A stretch of 64,000 nucleotides of DNA from Pseudomonadota bacterium (GCA_021847345.1 JAJZTW010000015.1:1-64000), one strand, 5' to 3'; counted from the stretch's first letter, positions 1 through 8,989 are shown. Numbers and translations are program-made. Notes: generated from the sequence alone by a model not told the origin.

Positions 1-925
1 CGGTCGACACCACGGTGAGCTTCAGGCCGGGAATGCGCACGTCGTAGAAGGTGTCGCCGGCGCCGTTGATGAAGCGCAGGCGCGAGACCTTGCCGGGCTT
101 GACCTGAGCCGTCCAGTTGCCGGCCGGCGTGGCGCCGTTGGCAAGATACGTCAGCGTGGCACCCGAGATGTCCGCCAGGTCTCCCCAGCTCATGCGCATG
201 CGCTGCCACATGGCGCGCTTGTCCAGCGCGGCGCGCAGGCCGTTGCGCTTGACGTCCTCGAAGAAGTCCACCGCCGTGGGCTCGTGGTAGTTGTCGAAGC
301 CGCTATCGACCTTGAGCTTGGCCAGCACGCGCATGGGATCCTCGTCCATCCAGTCCGACAGCAGCACCACGTGGTCACTGTCCGCCTGCACGGCGTGCCC
401 GTGCGCGGGATCGATGACGATCGCGCCGTAAAGCCCGGTCTGCTCCTGCATGCCGGCGTGCGAGTGGTACCAGAAGGTTCCCGACTGACGCACCTGGAAG
501 CGATAGACGAAGGTCTGCCCGGGCGCGATGCCGGCGAAGCTCAAGCCCGGGACCCCATCCATCTGGTAGGGCACGAGCATGCCATGCCAATGAATCGCCG
601 TCATGCGCGACATGCGGTTGGTGACGCGAATGGTCACCGTGTCTCCTTCGCGCCAGCGCAGCGTGGGTCCCGGCAGCGAACCGTTGACGGTGGTGGCCAT
701 GCGCGCGTGGCCGGTGAAGTTCACCGGAGTCTCGGCGATCACCAGGTCGAATTCGGTTCCGCGAAGCTCCGGGGCACTGCCCGTATGCGTGGTCGCGGCG
801 CGGCCCTGCGCCTGCGCGGCCAGCGTGGGCAGGCCGAGCAGCACGCCGCCGGCGGCCAGGCCCTGGACAAAGCGGCGCCGGGCGATTCCGGCACCACGGA
901 GCGCATCTGCGTATGAACGTCGCAT
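1..925 (-). CDS. copA: Copper-resistance multicopper oxidase CopA, N-terminal part (runs off window)
   Basis: Periplasmic laccase-like oxidase that oxidises or sequesters copper. The frame read leftwards from the ATG at 925 is open to the window edge, giving about 308 residues of a protein that is usually near 600. It is absent from the ORF track because it has no stop in the window. The N-terminus has a twin-arginine signal (ARRRFVQGLAAGG), as expected for a cofactor-folded oxidase. The first cupredoxin domain shows the copper ligands AIHWHGM and WYHSHAG. A GAGGA ribosome site lies just before the ATG. It is the last visible gene of a minus-strand copper group behind the Spy-like and SHOCT genes. 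The copper-binding C-terminus lies outside the window. Confidence 0.9.
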   Translation of the reverse strand, partial: MRRSYADALRGAGIARRRFVQGLAAGGVLLGLPTLAAQAQGRAATTHTGSAPELRGTEFDLVIAETPVNFTGHARMATTVNGSLPGPTLRWREGDTVTIRVTNRMSRMTAIHWHGMLVPYQMDGVPGLSFAGIAPGQTFVYRFQVRQSGTFWYHSHAGMQEQTGLYGAIVIDPAHGHAVQADSDHVVLLSDWMDEDPMRVLAKLKVDSGFDNYHEPTAVDFFEDVKRNGLRAALDKRAMWQRMRMSWGDLADISGATLTYLANGATPAGNWTAQVKPGKVSRLRFINGAGDTFYDVRIPGLKLTVVST

Positions 926-1042
926 GGATTCCTCAATTCTTGAAGGAATTCGCCGCGCGGCTGGTTCATACCGCGCGGACCGTTGTGGCGTGGATGCTGT
1001 CCACCCCGAGCAACGCATGCTAGAAACGCCATACTTGCCGGA

Positions 1043-1084
1043 GCATGACCGGCAGATGACGGTTTGGTCATCTGCCGGTCATGC
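1043..1084. terminator. Perfect 18-bp inverted repeat, likely RNA hairpin
   Basis: The arms GCATGACCGGCAGATGAC and its exact complement flank a 6-nt loop (GGTTTG). It lies between the end of the Spy-like gene and the start of copA, which are transcribed in the same direction. No T-run follows on either side, so it is not a textbook intrinsic terminator. It could be a terminator, an RNA-stability element that lowers copA relative to the upstream gene, or a protein-binding dyad. Confidence 0.6.
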
Positions 1085-1126
1085 CCACGGAGACTTCCCG
1101 GATGTCGCGCCGCGGTCGGCCCAAGC

Positions 1127-1906
1127 TCACTCGCCGAGGCTTTCGCGCTGCTGCGGAGTCAGCACCGCGTCGATCTGCCCGGCCGCCTCGAGGCGGTTGC
1201 GCAGCATCTGCAGCCGCAGGGTCGACAGCGCCGTGGCACGCTTCATGATGGCGTCGACATCGAGCTTGCCGCCGGTGGTCTGCCCCCAGGAGTCGAACAT
1301 GAGCTTGTGCATCGACTGCATCAGCGGCCACTGCTTGTCGAACAAGGCCTTCTCGATGCCCGCGACCTTGGTCCACTGCGCGTCACTGAGCCGGGGATTC
1401 ACGCCCCACCCGCCGTAGGCGCCGAAGCCGCCCATCATCCAGGGGCCCATGCCATAGCCGCCGTAGGCTCCCATCATGCCGGGCCCGAAGCCGCCGTAGC
1501 CCCCCATCATCCCCGGACCGAAGCCGCCGTAGCCCGCCATCATGCCCGGGCCGAATCCGCCATAAGCTCCATAGCCTCGCATCATCCCGGGGCCGTAGCC
1601 GCCATAGCCGCCGTAGCCTCCCATCATGCCGGGGCCGTAGCCGCCGTAGCCGCCATGTGCCCAGGGGCGCGGGTGCGTACCTGCCGGTCCACGCTGCCAG
1701 GCCCCGCCCGCATAGCCCGGCCCGTAGCCGCCCATCATTCCCGGGCCCATGCCATAGCCGTAGCCCGGGCCGTAGGCGTCGGACTGGGTGGCGGCCGCTG
1801 GAGCGCTGGCCGTGCCGGCAGCCAGCGCAGGAAGCGCGGCCGCGCCGAGGATCATCACGGGCGCGGCCACCAGGCCGAGCGCCAGACGCTTGTTCCACTT
1901 GAACAT
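1127..1906 (-). CDS. Met/Gly/Tyr-rich Spy/CpxP-like periplasmic protein
   Basis: 259 residues. Start chosen at the ATG preceded by AAGGAGCG, which gives a clear Sec signal ending near LPALAAG. Residues about 50-165 are a low-complexity stretch of repeated GGYGPGMM-type units rich in paired methionines. The C-terminal 90 residues are charged and helical and end in LTPQQRESL, the LTxxQ motif of Spy/CpxP proteins, which are periplasmic chaperones or metal sensors. Methionine pairs next to copA and copRS suggest Cu(I)/Ag(I) binding; that is inference. The repeat is unusually long for a Spy protein, and its function as a chaperone or metal sponge is unproven. Confidence 0.75.
   Translation of the reverse strand: MFKWNKRLALGLVAAPVMILGAAALPALAAGTASAPAAATQSDAYGPGYGYGMGPGMMGGYGPGYAGGAWQRGPAGTHPRPWAHGGYGGYGPGMMGGYGGYGGYGPGMMRGYGAYGGFGPGMMAGYGGFGPGMMGGYGGFGPGMMGAYGGYGMGPWMMGGFGAYGGWGVNPRLSDAQWTKVAGIEKALFDKQWPLMQSMHKLMFDSWGQTTGGKLDVDAIMKRATALSTLRLQMLRNRLEAAGQIDAVLTPQQRESLGE
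1416..1755. repeat. In-gene minisatellite encoding GGYGPGMM units
   Basis: On the plus strand, units close to CCGCCGTAGCCxCCCATCAT recur about nine times at roughly 30-50 bp spacing within the Spy-like gene. They encode Tyr-Gly and Pro-Gly-Met-Met motifs. Unit length varies in multiples of three, so copy-number change would keep the frame. Confidence 0.7.
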
Positions 1907-1937
1907 GATTCGCTCCTTTGCGAACAGGCAATCGGAT

Positions 1938-2207
1938 TCAATGCAGGTCCAGGTCGGCGCGCCGGCGCTTGTACTCGTCGGCGTCGATCTCGCCCCGCGC
2001 ATATCGCTCGTCGAGGATGGCCCGCGCCGAGGAGCCGGAGGCCCTCGGCTTGGCGTGATGCCCGAGCATGCCGACGAACACGTCGCGCAGCAGCCCCGCC
2101 ACGAGTGCCACGACGACGACGACCAGCAGCAGCATGAAGACCCAGCCGAAACCGCCCATCATTCCGTAGCCCCACCCCCATCCGCCAGGGTGTCCGTACC
2201 ACATCAT
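1938..2207 (-). CDS. Small SHOCT-domain membrane protein
   Basis: 89 residues from the first of two adjacent ATGs, placed 7 nt after AAAGGAG. The upstream ATGs of the track ORF lack a ribosome site. The N-terminus is Gly/Trp-rich with a GYGMMGG motif like that of the neighbouring Spy-like protein. It is followed by one hydrophobic segment (VFMLLLVVVVVALVAG) and a C-terminal SHOCT motif (ILDERYARGEIDADEYKRR). SHOCT domains are short oligomerisation modules of unknown specific role. First gene of the minus-strand copper group, 31 bp before the Spy-like gene. Confidence 0.8.
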   Translation of the reverse strand: MMWYGHPGGWGWGYGMMGGFGWVFMLLLVVVVVALVAGLLRDVFVGMLGHHAKPRASGSSARAILDERYARGEIDADEYKRRRADLDLH

Positions 2208-2430
2208 GTCGTTCTCCTTTCGGTCGGTTCGCATCCAACGGTAGCGCCGCTCCGCCGGCATGTCGTTGACATGCCTTAAGCTCGCGCGCCTTGCCAGGCG
2301 CATCGCGCGCTGCTTCCGGGATGCCTGATACCCAGATTAGGATCCGAAGCCTGTCCCCCGGATGACCCGTCGATTACATTGACGTCATCTCGGGCCTGCG
2401 CAGTGGAGTGTGGGCAAGGACGGTACATCG
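2208..2430. promoter_or_regulatory. Divergent control region between the copper genes and copRS
   Basis: The 223-bp gap between the SHOCT gene and copR is the obvious place for CopR binding and promoters in both directions. An 8-bp palindrome TGACGTCA sits at 2380-2387 within ATTACATTGACGTCATC, less AT-poor than its surroundings. I do not see a confident -35/-10 pair. That CopR binds the palindrome is a guess from position. Confidence 0.4.
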
Positions 2431-3117
2431 ATGAAATTGCTCGTGGTCGAAGACGAGGCCAAGACGGCCGACTACCTGCGCCAGGGGCTGAGCGAGGCTG
2501 GCTTCATCGTCGATCTCGCTCGCAACGGCCTGGACGGGCACCACCTGGCGATGACCGGCGACCACGAGCTGATCGTGCTCGACGTGATGCTTCCCGACGT
2601 CGACGGCTGGCGCATCCTGCGTGCGCTGCGCGACGCCGGGCGCGACGTTCCGGTGCTGTTCCTGACCGCGCGCGACAGCGTCGAGGACCGCGTCAAGGGG
2701 CTGGAGCTCGGCGCCGACGACTACCTGGTCAAGCCCTTCGCCTTCACCGAGTTGCTGGCGCGCGTTCGCACGCTGCTGCGCCGCGGCCGCAACCCGGCGC
2801 AGGCCGACAAGCTGCAGGTGGCCGACCTGGTTCTCGACCTGCCTCGGCGGCGCGCCAGCCGTGGCGGCACGCGCATCAACCTGAGCAACAAGGAGTTCGC
2901 GCTGCTCGAGCTGCTGGTGCGGCGCCAGGGCGAGGTGCTGCCGCGCTCGCTGATCGCGTCGCAGGTGTGGGACATGAATTTCGACAGCGACACCAATGTG
3001 ATCGACGTGGCCATCCGGCGCCTGCGCGCCAAGGTGGACGACGCCTTCTCGCCCAAGCTGATCCACACCGTGCGTGGCATGGGCTACACCCTCGACCTGC
3101 CCGATGCCGACACTTGA
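2431..3117 (+). CDS. copR: Heavy-metal response regulator, CopR/CusR family (OmpR type)
   Basis: 228 residues. The receiver domain (1-120) has the acidic pair EDE, the phospho-acceptor in [11 protein letters not shown], and LVKPF. The C-terminal winged helix (130-225) ends in RGMGYTLD, typical of OmpR/PhoB regulators. The closest type is the heavy-metal response regulator family (CusR, CopR, IrlR). Start chosen at ATG 2431 (MKLLVVEDE) behind AAGGA, rather than the GTG seven codons upstream used in the track. The stop overlaps the start of the sensor kinase, so the pair is co-translated. Predicted to activate the divergent copper genes. Confidence 0.88.
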   Translation: MKLLVVEDEAKTADYLRQGLSEAGFIVDLARNGLDGHHLAMTGDHELIVLDVMLPDVDGWRILRALRDAGRDVPVLFLTARDSVEDRVKGLELGADDYLVKPFAFTELLARVRTLLRRGRNPAQADKLQVADLVLDLPRRRASRGGTRINLSNKEFALLELLVRRQGEVLPRSLIASQVWDMNFDSDTNVIDVAIRRLRAKVDDAFSPKLIHTVRGMGYTLDLPDADT

Positions 3118-4540
3118 GCCGGGCGCGGCCCGCATCGGGCGCCGCGCGCGCCGCCCGGCGTCGCTGGCGCTGCGCGTGACGGCGTGGGTCGGCCTCGCCA
3201 CCACGCTGATCTTCCTGGTCGCCGCGTGGGCGGTGGAAGTGTCGATCGAGGAGCATTTCGCGGGCCAGGACCTCGGGCAGCTTCGTCCGGTGGCGCAGAC
3301 CCTGCGCGTGGCCCTCGACGACGCGGCTGCCGGCGCCGGCAGCGAGGCGCTGCAACAGCGTTTCGCCGAGACCATCGCCGACCACCACGAGGTGTACTTC
3401 CGGGTCGAGGATGCGCATGGCCGCGTGCTGTTCGACGCGACGCCGCCGGGGCTCGCCGCGCGCGCGCGTGCCGACCCGGCCGTGGCGCAGCTGGACGCCC
3501 GCGCGCTGCGCATCTGGACCGCCAGCGGGCGCAGCTACCGAGGCGCGGTGCTGCGCATGGACCGCGACACCGTGATCCTGGCCACCGCCATCGACTACCA
3601 CCTGCGCTTCCTCGCCGCGCTGCGGCGCGCGCTGTGGCTCGGGACGCTGGGCGCCAGCGCCTTCAGCGTGCTGGTGGCGTGGCTGGCGGTGCGCCAGGGG
3701 CATGCGCCGATCCGACGCATCGGCGCGCGCATGCGCGAGGTCAGCTCGGAACACCTGGACGTGCGCCTCGACCCGGACAAGGTGCCGGTGGAACTGGCCG
3801 GGCTGGTCGTTTCCTTCAACGCGATGCTCGAACGCATCGGACAGAGCTTCGAACGCCTGTCGAATTTCTCCGCCGACATCGCGCACGAACTTCGCACCCC
3901 CGTCACCAACCTGCGCACCCAGACCCAGGTCGCGCTGTCGCGCGCGCGCAGTGCCGACGACTACCGGGAAATCCTCTACTCCAACCTCGAGGAGTACGAG
4001 CGCATGAGCGCGATGATCGGTGACATGCTGTTCCTGGCACAGGCCGAGCACCAGTTGATCCGGCCCGCGCAGGCCGAAGTGGACCTGGTCCCCGAGGTCG
4101 GCGAACTATTCGAGTACTTCGAGGCCTGGGCGGAGGAACGCGGAGTCGGGCTGGAGACCTTCGGCGAAGCCCCGCGAATTCGCGGCGACCGCGCGATGCT
4201 GCGACGGGCACTTTCGAATCTTTTGTCGAATGCGATTCGCCACAGCAAGGCTGGAGCCACGGTCAGCGTGCGCTTCGGCATCGATCCCGCCGGCTGGCTG
4301 GAAGTGCGTGTCGAGAACCCGGGGGTGGACATCCCGGCCGAGCACCTGCCCCACCTGTTCGAGCGTTTCTACCGCGTCGACCCTTCGCGCCAGCGCAACG
4401 GCGAAGGGGCCGGACTGGGGCTGGCCATCGTGAAGTCGATCGTCGAAGCCCACGGCGGGAGCGTGGGCGCGATGTCCGCCGCAGGGCATACGAGATTCTG
4501 GATGCGCCTGCCGCTGGCCCGATCAAGCCCGCGGCGCTGA
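3104..4540 (+). CDS. copS: Heavy-metal sensor histidine kinase, CopS/CusS family
   Basis: 478 residues, inner membrane. Transmembrane segments lie near residues 23-42 and 170-190 with a periplasmic sensor loop between. These are followed by HAMP, a HisKA box with the phospho-His in [10 protein letters not shown], and a HATPase domain with [14 protein letters not shown]. Start at ATG 3104 overlaps the copR stop by 14 nt; no strong ribosome site, as expected for a coupled gene. The last 18 nt overlap the convergent C39-like gene. Metal specificity for copper is inferred from copA next door. Confidence 0.87.
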   Translation: MPTLEPGAARIGRRARRPASLALRVTAWVGLATTLIFLVAAWAVEVSIEEHFAGQDLGQLRPVAQTLRVALDDAAAGAGSEALQQRFAETIADHHEVYFRVEDAHGRVLFDATPPGLAARARADPAVAQLDARALRIWTASGRSYRGAVLRMDRDTVILATAIDYHLRFLAALRRALWLGTLGASAFSVLVAWLAVRQGHAPIRRIGARMREVSSEHLDVRLDPDKVPVELAGLVVSFNAMLERIGQSFERLSNFSADIAHELRTPVTNLRTQTQVALSRARSADDYREILYSNLEEYERMSAMIGDMLFLAQAEHQLIRPAQAEVDLVPEVGELFEYFEAWAEERGVGLETFGEAPRIRGDRAMLRRALSNLLSNAIRHSKAGATVSVRFGIDPAGWLEVRVENPGVDIPAEHLPHLFERFYRVDPSRQRNGEGAGLGLAIVKSIVEAHGGSVGAMSAAGHTRFWMRLPLARSSPRR

Positions 4541-5104
4541 ATCTTCGAGACAGCGCCAGGGGCTCGCGGCGCCCGGAGCCGCGAAGCGGATCACCCTCCC
4601 GCTGAAACTGGCCAGGAACCGGGACTCGCCGACCGACGCATTCGACTCCCCCCACCGCGCCGGATCGCGCACATGGATGCAGCGAGGCTCCGCGGCGTCG
4701 AAGCCGCAGGCCACGACCAGATGCCCGCCCCGGCGCCCATCCTCGGGAAAGCCCAGGGTCACCGACGCAATGACCGGTCCCTGCAGCAAGGCCGCGCGCA
4801 ACTCGTCCGGCCCGTCGATGGCGCAGGCGCGGGCCAGGAGTCCACGGCGTTGCGCCATCTCCGCGAGCCCCGCGTGAATCCAGCCCTTGTCGCCGTAGGC
4901 GCCTTGCGTCACTCCTTCCGCCAGCAGTCCCGCATACGCCTCGTCACGCCCGGTGAAGAAGCGCACGATCATGCGCAGGCAGGCGACACCGCAACCGCGC
5001 TCGGCCCAGAACCCGGCGTCGCGCCCCTGGATGCTGAGCCCATGCGGCCATTCCTGATGACCGAAGCGCTGGGCGAAGCGCATCACGTCATGGTGCACCG
5101 ACAT
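4523..5104 (-). CDS. C39-like cysteine peptidase-fold protein
   Basis: 193 residues, no signal peptide or membrane segment. Papain-like C39 signatures are present: the Cys in RGCGVACLRM near residue 39, the His in GGHLVVACGFD near 127, and an Asp in HVRDPARWGE. All three catalytic positions therefore appear intact. Stand-alone C39-like domains can trim leader peptides or cleave or make amide bonds. Last gene of a four-gene minus-strand group, 3 bp after the ATP-grasp gene, so it probably works with it, perhaps as a tailoring or self-protection hydrolase. It overlaps copS convergently. The substrate is unknown. Confidence 0.7.
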   Translation of the reverse strand: MSVHHDVMRFAQRFGHQEWPHGLSIQGRDAGFWAERGCGVACLRMIVRFFTGRDEAYAGLLAEGVTQGAYGDKGWIHAGLAEMAQRRGLLARACAIDGPDELRAALLQGPVIASVTLGFPEDGRRGGHLVVACGFDAAEPRCIHVRDPARWGESNASVGESRFLASFSGRVIRFAAPGAASPWRCLEDSAPRA

Positions 5105-5107
5105 GGC

Positions 5108-6382
5108 TCAATGCGCCTGAATGCAGCGCGCGAATTCTTCGCGCTCCCAAGCGCGGATGGCCAGCGCATCGGCTTCGAGCTGCTCGCGGCTGACATGGCA
5201 AAGATAGACCCCGCCGGGCTTGGACCCCAGGTCGACCGTGGGCAGCAGGCGATCGCCTTTTCGAAGCGCCATCCTGTGTCCATGGTAGGAGGCCAGGCTG
5301 CGGATCGGCTCGAGGTCGATATCTCGCAACAGCCGGCCTTCGACTCCGGAAATCAGACTGACCCCCATCGCCTGCAGCTTCAGGGGTTCGGCGCTGGGCC
5401 GCGCGCGTGCCCATTCGGGAATCAGATAGGCATCCACGACCTCGTCGATGTAGGAGCGGCCGAACACCCTCAGGCTGAGACAGGGATCCATGCCACCCGC
5501 CGGGCGGGTGGCCGTCTCCAGGATTCGTGGTCCCTGCGCGGTCATGATGATTTCCGTGTGCGAGGCCCCCCAGCGCACACCCAGCGCATCCAGCACCCGG
5601 GCGACGTAGTCGCGGATCGGCGCCATCGGCTCGGCGGACGCATCCTCCAGGATCTGGCGGTCATAGATCACGCGCCCGTTCGCATCGCCCTGGACCCGGC
5701 TTTTCACGGATTTCCAGATTTCCCGGAAATGGTGCTGTCCAGCGACGGAGACGGTATTGACGGCATATTCATCGCCGGCAAGGAAGCCTTGCACGACCAC
5801 GCCGCAGTTCGCCACACCGAACACGTTCCGGTTCGCGACGATCGAGGCCACCGCCCGACGCACGGCTTCGGCGTCATCGCACACCATCACGTGATCCGAC
5901 CCGGCACTGGCCGCGGGCTTCACGACCAGCCTCGGCGGCACGGGCCCCGGCGTGCTCCATACCTGCTCAGCACGCTCGTCGAAGTGGATCTGCCAGGGAA
6001 TCGGAACACCCGCCGCATCCAGGCATCGATGCATCGCACGCTTGTCCTGCCTTGCGCCAGGCCACGCAGCCGCATTGGCGGTCGCGACACCGAGGGCCAG
6101 CGCCAGTTCGTCGGCCAGGGAACTGCCGGTTTCCGCTCCGGCCAGCACATGGGACACGCGCAGGCCCTTCAGGCGCCGCACCACGCCGGCGAGGCCTTCG
6201 CGTGCATCGATGCAGTCGATGAAATCGCCCTGCTCCGCGCAGGCCATTCCTGGCGCGGGCTCGCAGGCGGTCCTCACATGAACCACGTCGATGCCCCGGC
6301 AGCGCAAGGCGGGCGGGAAATACGCACCGCTCGAGAATGCATCCACGACGGCCACCGTTGCATGGTTGTATCCAGCCCTCAT
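5108..6382 (-). CDS. ATP-grasp carboxylate-amine ligase (BacD/carnosine-synthase type)
   Basis: 424 residues. The long track ORF is mostly out-of-gene read-through; the ATG at 6382 has a GGGGAG site and begins the recognisable protein. An N-terminal pre-ATP-grasp region (1-110) precedes an ATP-grasp domain with RLVVKPAASAGSDHV, the magnesium-site motif ETATRPAGG near residue 300, and a C-terminal extension. Such enzymes activate a carboxylate as acyl-phosphate and couple it to an amine, as in L-amino acid ligases. The start overlaps the MFS stop as ATGA, so the two are co-translated. Likely forms a dipeptide or amide product; substrates unknown. Confidence 0.75.
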   Translation of the reverse strand: MRAGYNHATVAVVDAFSSGAYFPPALRCRGIDVVHVRTACEPAPGMACAEQGDFIDCIDAREGLAGVVRRLKGLRVSHVLAGAETGSSLADELALALGVATANAAAWPGARQDKRAMHRCLDAAGVPIPWQIHFDERAEQVWSTPGPVPPRLVVKPAASAGSDHVMVCDDAEAVRRAVASIVANRNVFGVANCGVVVQGFLAGDEYAVNTVSVAGQHHFREIWKSVKSRVQGDANGRVIYDRQILEDASAEPMAPIRDYVARVLDALGVRWGASHTEIIMTAQGPRILETATRPAGGMDPCLSLRVFGRSYIDEVVDAYLIPEWARARPSAEPLKLQAMGVSLISGVEGRLLRDIDLEPIRSLASYHGHRMALRKGDRLLPTVDLGSKPGGVYLCHVSREQLEADALAIRAWEREEFARCIQAH

Positions 6383-7623
6383 GTCCCGTCTCCCCTCGCT
6401 GTGTGAACACCATGGATCGATACCGCGACCATGAGAAATGCCGCCACGGACAGGGCCACCGCCAGACGCACGTCGAGCACGTAGAGCAATGCCGACGGAA
6501 CGGCGAGGCCGGCCAGGCCGGCGGCCGCCAGCAGGAAGGCGCGCCGGCTGAACTCCGACCCCATGCGTGCGGGATCCATGGCAGCCACCCATTCCAGGTT
6601 GAATCTCATGAACGCCAGCTCGAAGGCCACCATGAAGGCGAAATAGCTCAGGTAGCTGATTCGCGGCTCCCGAATCAGGAAGGCCAGCGCCAGCGCCGAC
6701 ACGGTTGCACCGGTGAGCCACAGCCAGGGCCGCTGGCACGAACGCCCCAGGCGAACAAAGCCGCTGGACAGCCAGGCACCGAGCAACACCCCCACGGTTG
6801 CCAGCGCGCTGACCACCCCGACCCCGGCAACCCCCTGGCCGAGGTAGCTCATCGGATAGGCGACCCGAATGGCATTGTGCAGACCCTGGAAGGCAGTGAT
6901 CACACCGAGCATGCCCAGCCAGTACGCTGCGCGCCGGCTCCTGGCATGTCGCGCATGTCGCGCGTGCACGGCCGGCAGGGTGCCGGGGGCCCCGGGAGGG
7001 TTCAGGTGGGCGGCGGACCGCGGCACCTTGACATGTCGCAACCCGATGGCCGTGATGCCGAACACGCCCGCGCTCCACGCCAGCAAGGCCACGGGGCCTG
7101 CGCTCGCGCCGATCAGCGAAAACACCACCCCGGCGGTGGCGGTTCCCACGATGCGCCGGAACTCCAGAGACGCGATGGCCTGGTCCGCGAGTTCGCCGCA
7201 GGGGCAGATGGTTCTGGCGGCCACCGACGCCGCGGCGCGGGTCAGCGCGTCGGTGAAGCCCCTCAGGCTCGCGAGGCAGACCGCGAGGGCCACGTTCGAG
7301 TGCCAGACCGCGATCGCGCAAAGCGCGAAAACCCCCACGCTGGCCATCTCGGACAGACTGGCGACGCGGGTCGGCGAGCGCCCCTCGGTCAGCCAGGCGA
7401 TGCCCCGAGGCCACAGCAGGGTCACGAGCCACTGGCCGGCGAAGACCAGCGAGGACAGCGCGACCCGCCCGGTCGCCTGGTCCACCCACACCGCCAGGGC
7501 GAGCAGGCCGAGCATCGACGCGGTACTGGAACCCTGCACCGCCCAGCAAAGGCCCTGGACTCCCCGGCCGCCGGGCTTGCTCGCCTTGCCGCAAGGCAGA
7601 AACCGCATCAGGAGACGCTGCAT
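6379..7623 (-). CDS. MFS transporter, probable exporter
   Basis: 414 residues with about 11-12 hydrophobic helices (for example SMLGLLALAVWVD, LAVALSVAAFLMVAV). Start chosen at ATG 7623 (MQRLLMRFLP), just before the first helix, with GGAG about 11 nt upstream; ATG 7608 or GTG 7635 are possible. The track ORF upstream of this is low-complexity DGPRDGPRD translated from a DNA repeat and is not considered coding. Lies between two ATP-grasp genes, with a 4-nt overlap to the downstream one, so export of their product or import of a substrate is the likely job. Confidence 0.75.
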   Translation of the reverse strand: MQRLLMRFLPCGKASKPGGRGVQGLCWAVQGSSTASMLGLLALAVWVDQATGRVALSSLVFAGQWLVTLLWPRGIAWLTEGRSPTRVASLSEMASVGVFALCAIAVWHSNVALAVCLASLRGFTDALTRAAASVAARTICPCGELADQAIASLEFRRIVGTATAGVVFSLIGASAGPVALLAWSAGVFGITAIGLRHVKVPRSAAHLNPPGAPGTLPAVHARHARHARSRRAAYWLGMLGVITAFQGLHNAIRVAYPMSYLGQGVAGVGVVSALATVGVLLGAWLSSGFVRLGRSCQRPWLWLTGATVSALALAFLIREPRISYLSYFAFMVAFELAFMRFNLEWVAAMDPARMGSEFSRRAFLLAAAGLAGLAVPSALLYVLDVRLAVALSVAAFLMVAVSIHGVHTARGDGT

Positions 7624-7704
7624 CGAATCGAACACTCCAAGACCACCGCACTCGAACGGTCGTCGAACCAGGGCGAAGCAAGGGAAGGGGCTGGGGGAAT
7701 CACG

Positions 7705-7748
7705 CATCGCGCATGCATCGCGCGGTCCATCGCGCGGTCCATCGCGCC
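7705..7748. repeat. Short tandem repeat in the gap between ddl-like and MFS genes
   Basis: CATCGCGCGGTC occurs twice in tandem (7716, 7728), with partial copies at 7705 and 7740. It lies in the 205-bp non-coding gap 7624-7828, in which I see nothing else. Probably slippage-derived; no function is evident. Confidence 0.6.
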
Positions 7749-7828
7749 ACGGACTGCGCCACCAGCGACACCCCGACGCCGCCGCCCCGACGCCGGCCTG
7801 GTTCGAGACCTCGTGGGTCGGGATCGCG

Positions 7829-8989
7829 TCAGCGCAGCCCACCGCGCAAATGCGTGGCACCGGCGAGTCGATCCCGCAACTCCATGCCGGGAAGGATCGG
7901 CAGCTCGGCCTTCCCGTCGCAAGCGGCAGGCTCGTGCACCACATGGCGCCATGGCACCAGCTTTTCCGCGTTGTCCGCGCTGGCCAGGATGGCGGCCAGG
8001 ATTTCCTCGTCCTCGATCCCCAGGGCATGCGCCGAAAGCATCAGGTTGCTGTTCTTCTGCACGCCGGGAATCGTGTTGATCTCGAGAAAAATGGGTTCAC
8101 CGCTCGCCTGCTCGACCAGGAAATCCGCTCGGATCGCTCCGTCGAAATCCAGAGCGGAGCAGATCGCATGCATGGCCTCGTGGATCGGACCGACCCATGG
8201 GTGGGACCGATCGACGATCGGCTGGAATTCCACCGACGGCCCGCGCGCGCAGCCCAGTTTCGACGGGCCGTCGTAGTACACCGCCGCGGGTTTGCACGCC
8301 AGCGGCGGCATCATCACCGCGCTGCCGCCGAAGTACAGCACCGGAACCGTCACGGCGACGCCCTCGACGAAGGGCTCGATGATGAAGTCCCTGAAACCCT
8401 GCCCGGCGTGCTCCGCCAGCGCCCGGGCAAACTCCGAGCGGCTGCTCACCAGGCTCAGGCCGATGCTGCTGCCCCCGAGACAGGCCTTGAGCATGAAGGG
8501 GAACGACGGGAGCCGATCGGGCACGCCCCACTCGGGCTTGACGCGCTGGCTCGGCAGGGTCCGCACCCGCGCGCCATGCAGCATGAGCTTCATCAGGCGC
8601 TTGTCCGCCGCGACGCCGCTGGGAGCCACGCCGCTTCCGGTGTAGGGAATGCCAAGATAGGCGAGCAGGCCCTGCAGATTGCCATCCTCGCCGAAGGGGC
8701 CGTGCGTATTGAGAAAGGCGGCATCGAGCCCTTCGAGCGAGGCGATGAAATCGGGCGCGGTGGGGTCGACCCACTCGCTGGATATGCCGATGTTGCCGAA
8801 GCTTCGGGTGATGTCCATGACCGAAAGCTGGCTGCTCGGCTTGTGGCGCAGATAGGTTCCGTCCTCCACCGACGTGGCCCCGTACAGCACGCCGACACGC
8901 CAGTTGCGCATCGAGGCCATCTTGTTCGCGATGCGCCTTCGGAACGCGTCGCGTTCCAGTTCCCACCACCCCATCAGCCCGCTCGGCAT
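7829..8989 (-). CDS. D-Ala-D-Ala ligase-like ATP-grasp enzyme
   Basis: 386 residues from ATG 8989, which has CAGGGGG about 8 nt upstream; ATG 9037 is the alternative. The fold order matches D-Ala-D-Ala ligases: an N-terminal domain with AAFLNTHGPFGEDGNLQGL, then PYTGSGVAPSGVAADK, the ATP-lid segment KACLGGSSIGLSLV, and the Mg site FLEINTIPGVQKNSN. These resemble the Ddl motifs HGxxGEDG, YTGSG and EINTxPG. The protein is longer than housekeeping Ddl (about 310) and lies far from any murein gene cluster. Grouped with a second ATP-grasp gene and an MFS gene, so a specialised ligase or a self-resistance enzyme is more likely than cell-wall Ddl. Confidence 0.72.
   Translation of the reverse strand: MPSGLMGWWELERDAFRRRIANKMASMRNWRVGVLYGATSVEDGTYLRHKPSSQLSVMDITRSFGNIGISSEWVDPTAPDFIASLEGLDAAFLNTHGPFGEDGNLQGLLAYLGIPYTGSGVAPSGVAADKRLMKLMLHGARVRTLPSQRVKPEWGVPDRLPSFPFMLKACLGGSSIGLSLVSSRSEFARALAEHAGQGFRDFIIEPFVEGVAVTVPVLYFGGSAVMMPPLACKPAAVYYDGPSKLGCARGPSVEFQPIVDRSHPWVGPIHEAMHAICSALDFDGAIRADFLVEQASGEPIFLEINTIPGVQKNSNLMLSAHALGIEDEEILAAILASADNAEKLVPWRHVVHEPAACDGKAELPILPGMELRDRLAGATHLRGGLR

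Noticed and set aside
7705-7748. Possible CRISPR-like short repeats
   Set aside because: Repeats are 12 bp and directly adjacent with no spacers.
6379-8028. Full-length 549-residue version of the MFS ORF
   Set aside because: The first ~135 residues are translated from the neighbouring gene and a DNA repeat (DGPRDGPRD) and have no family resemblance; the MFS protein begins near 7623.
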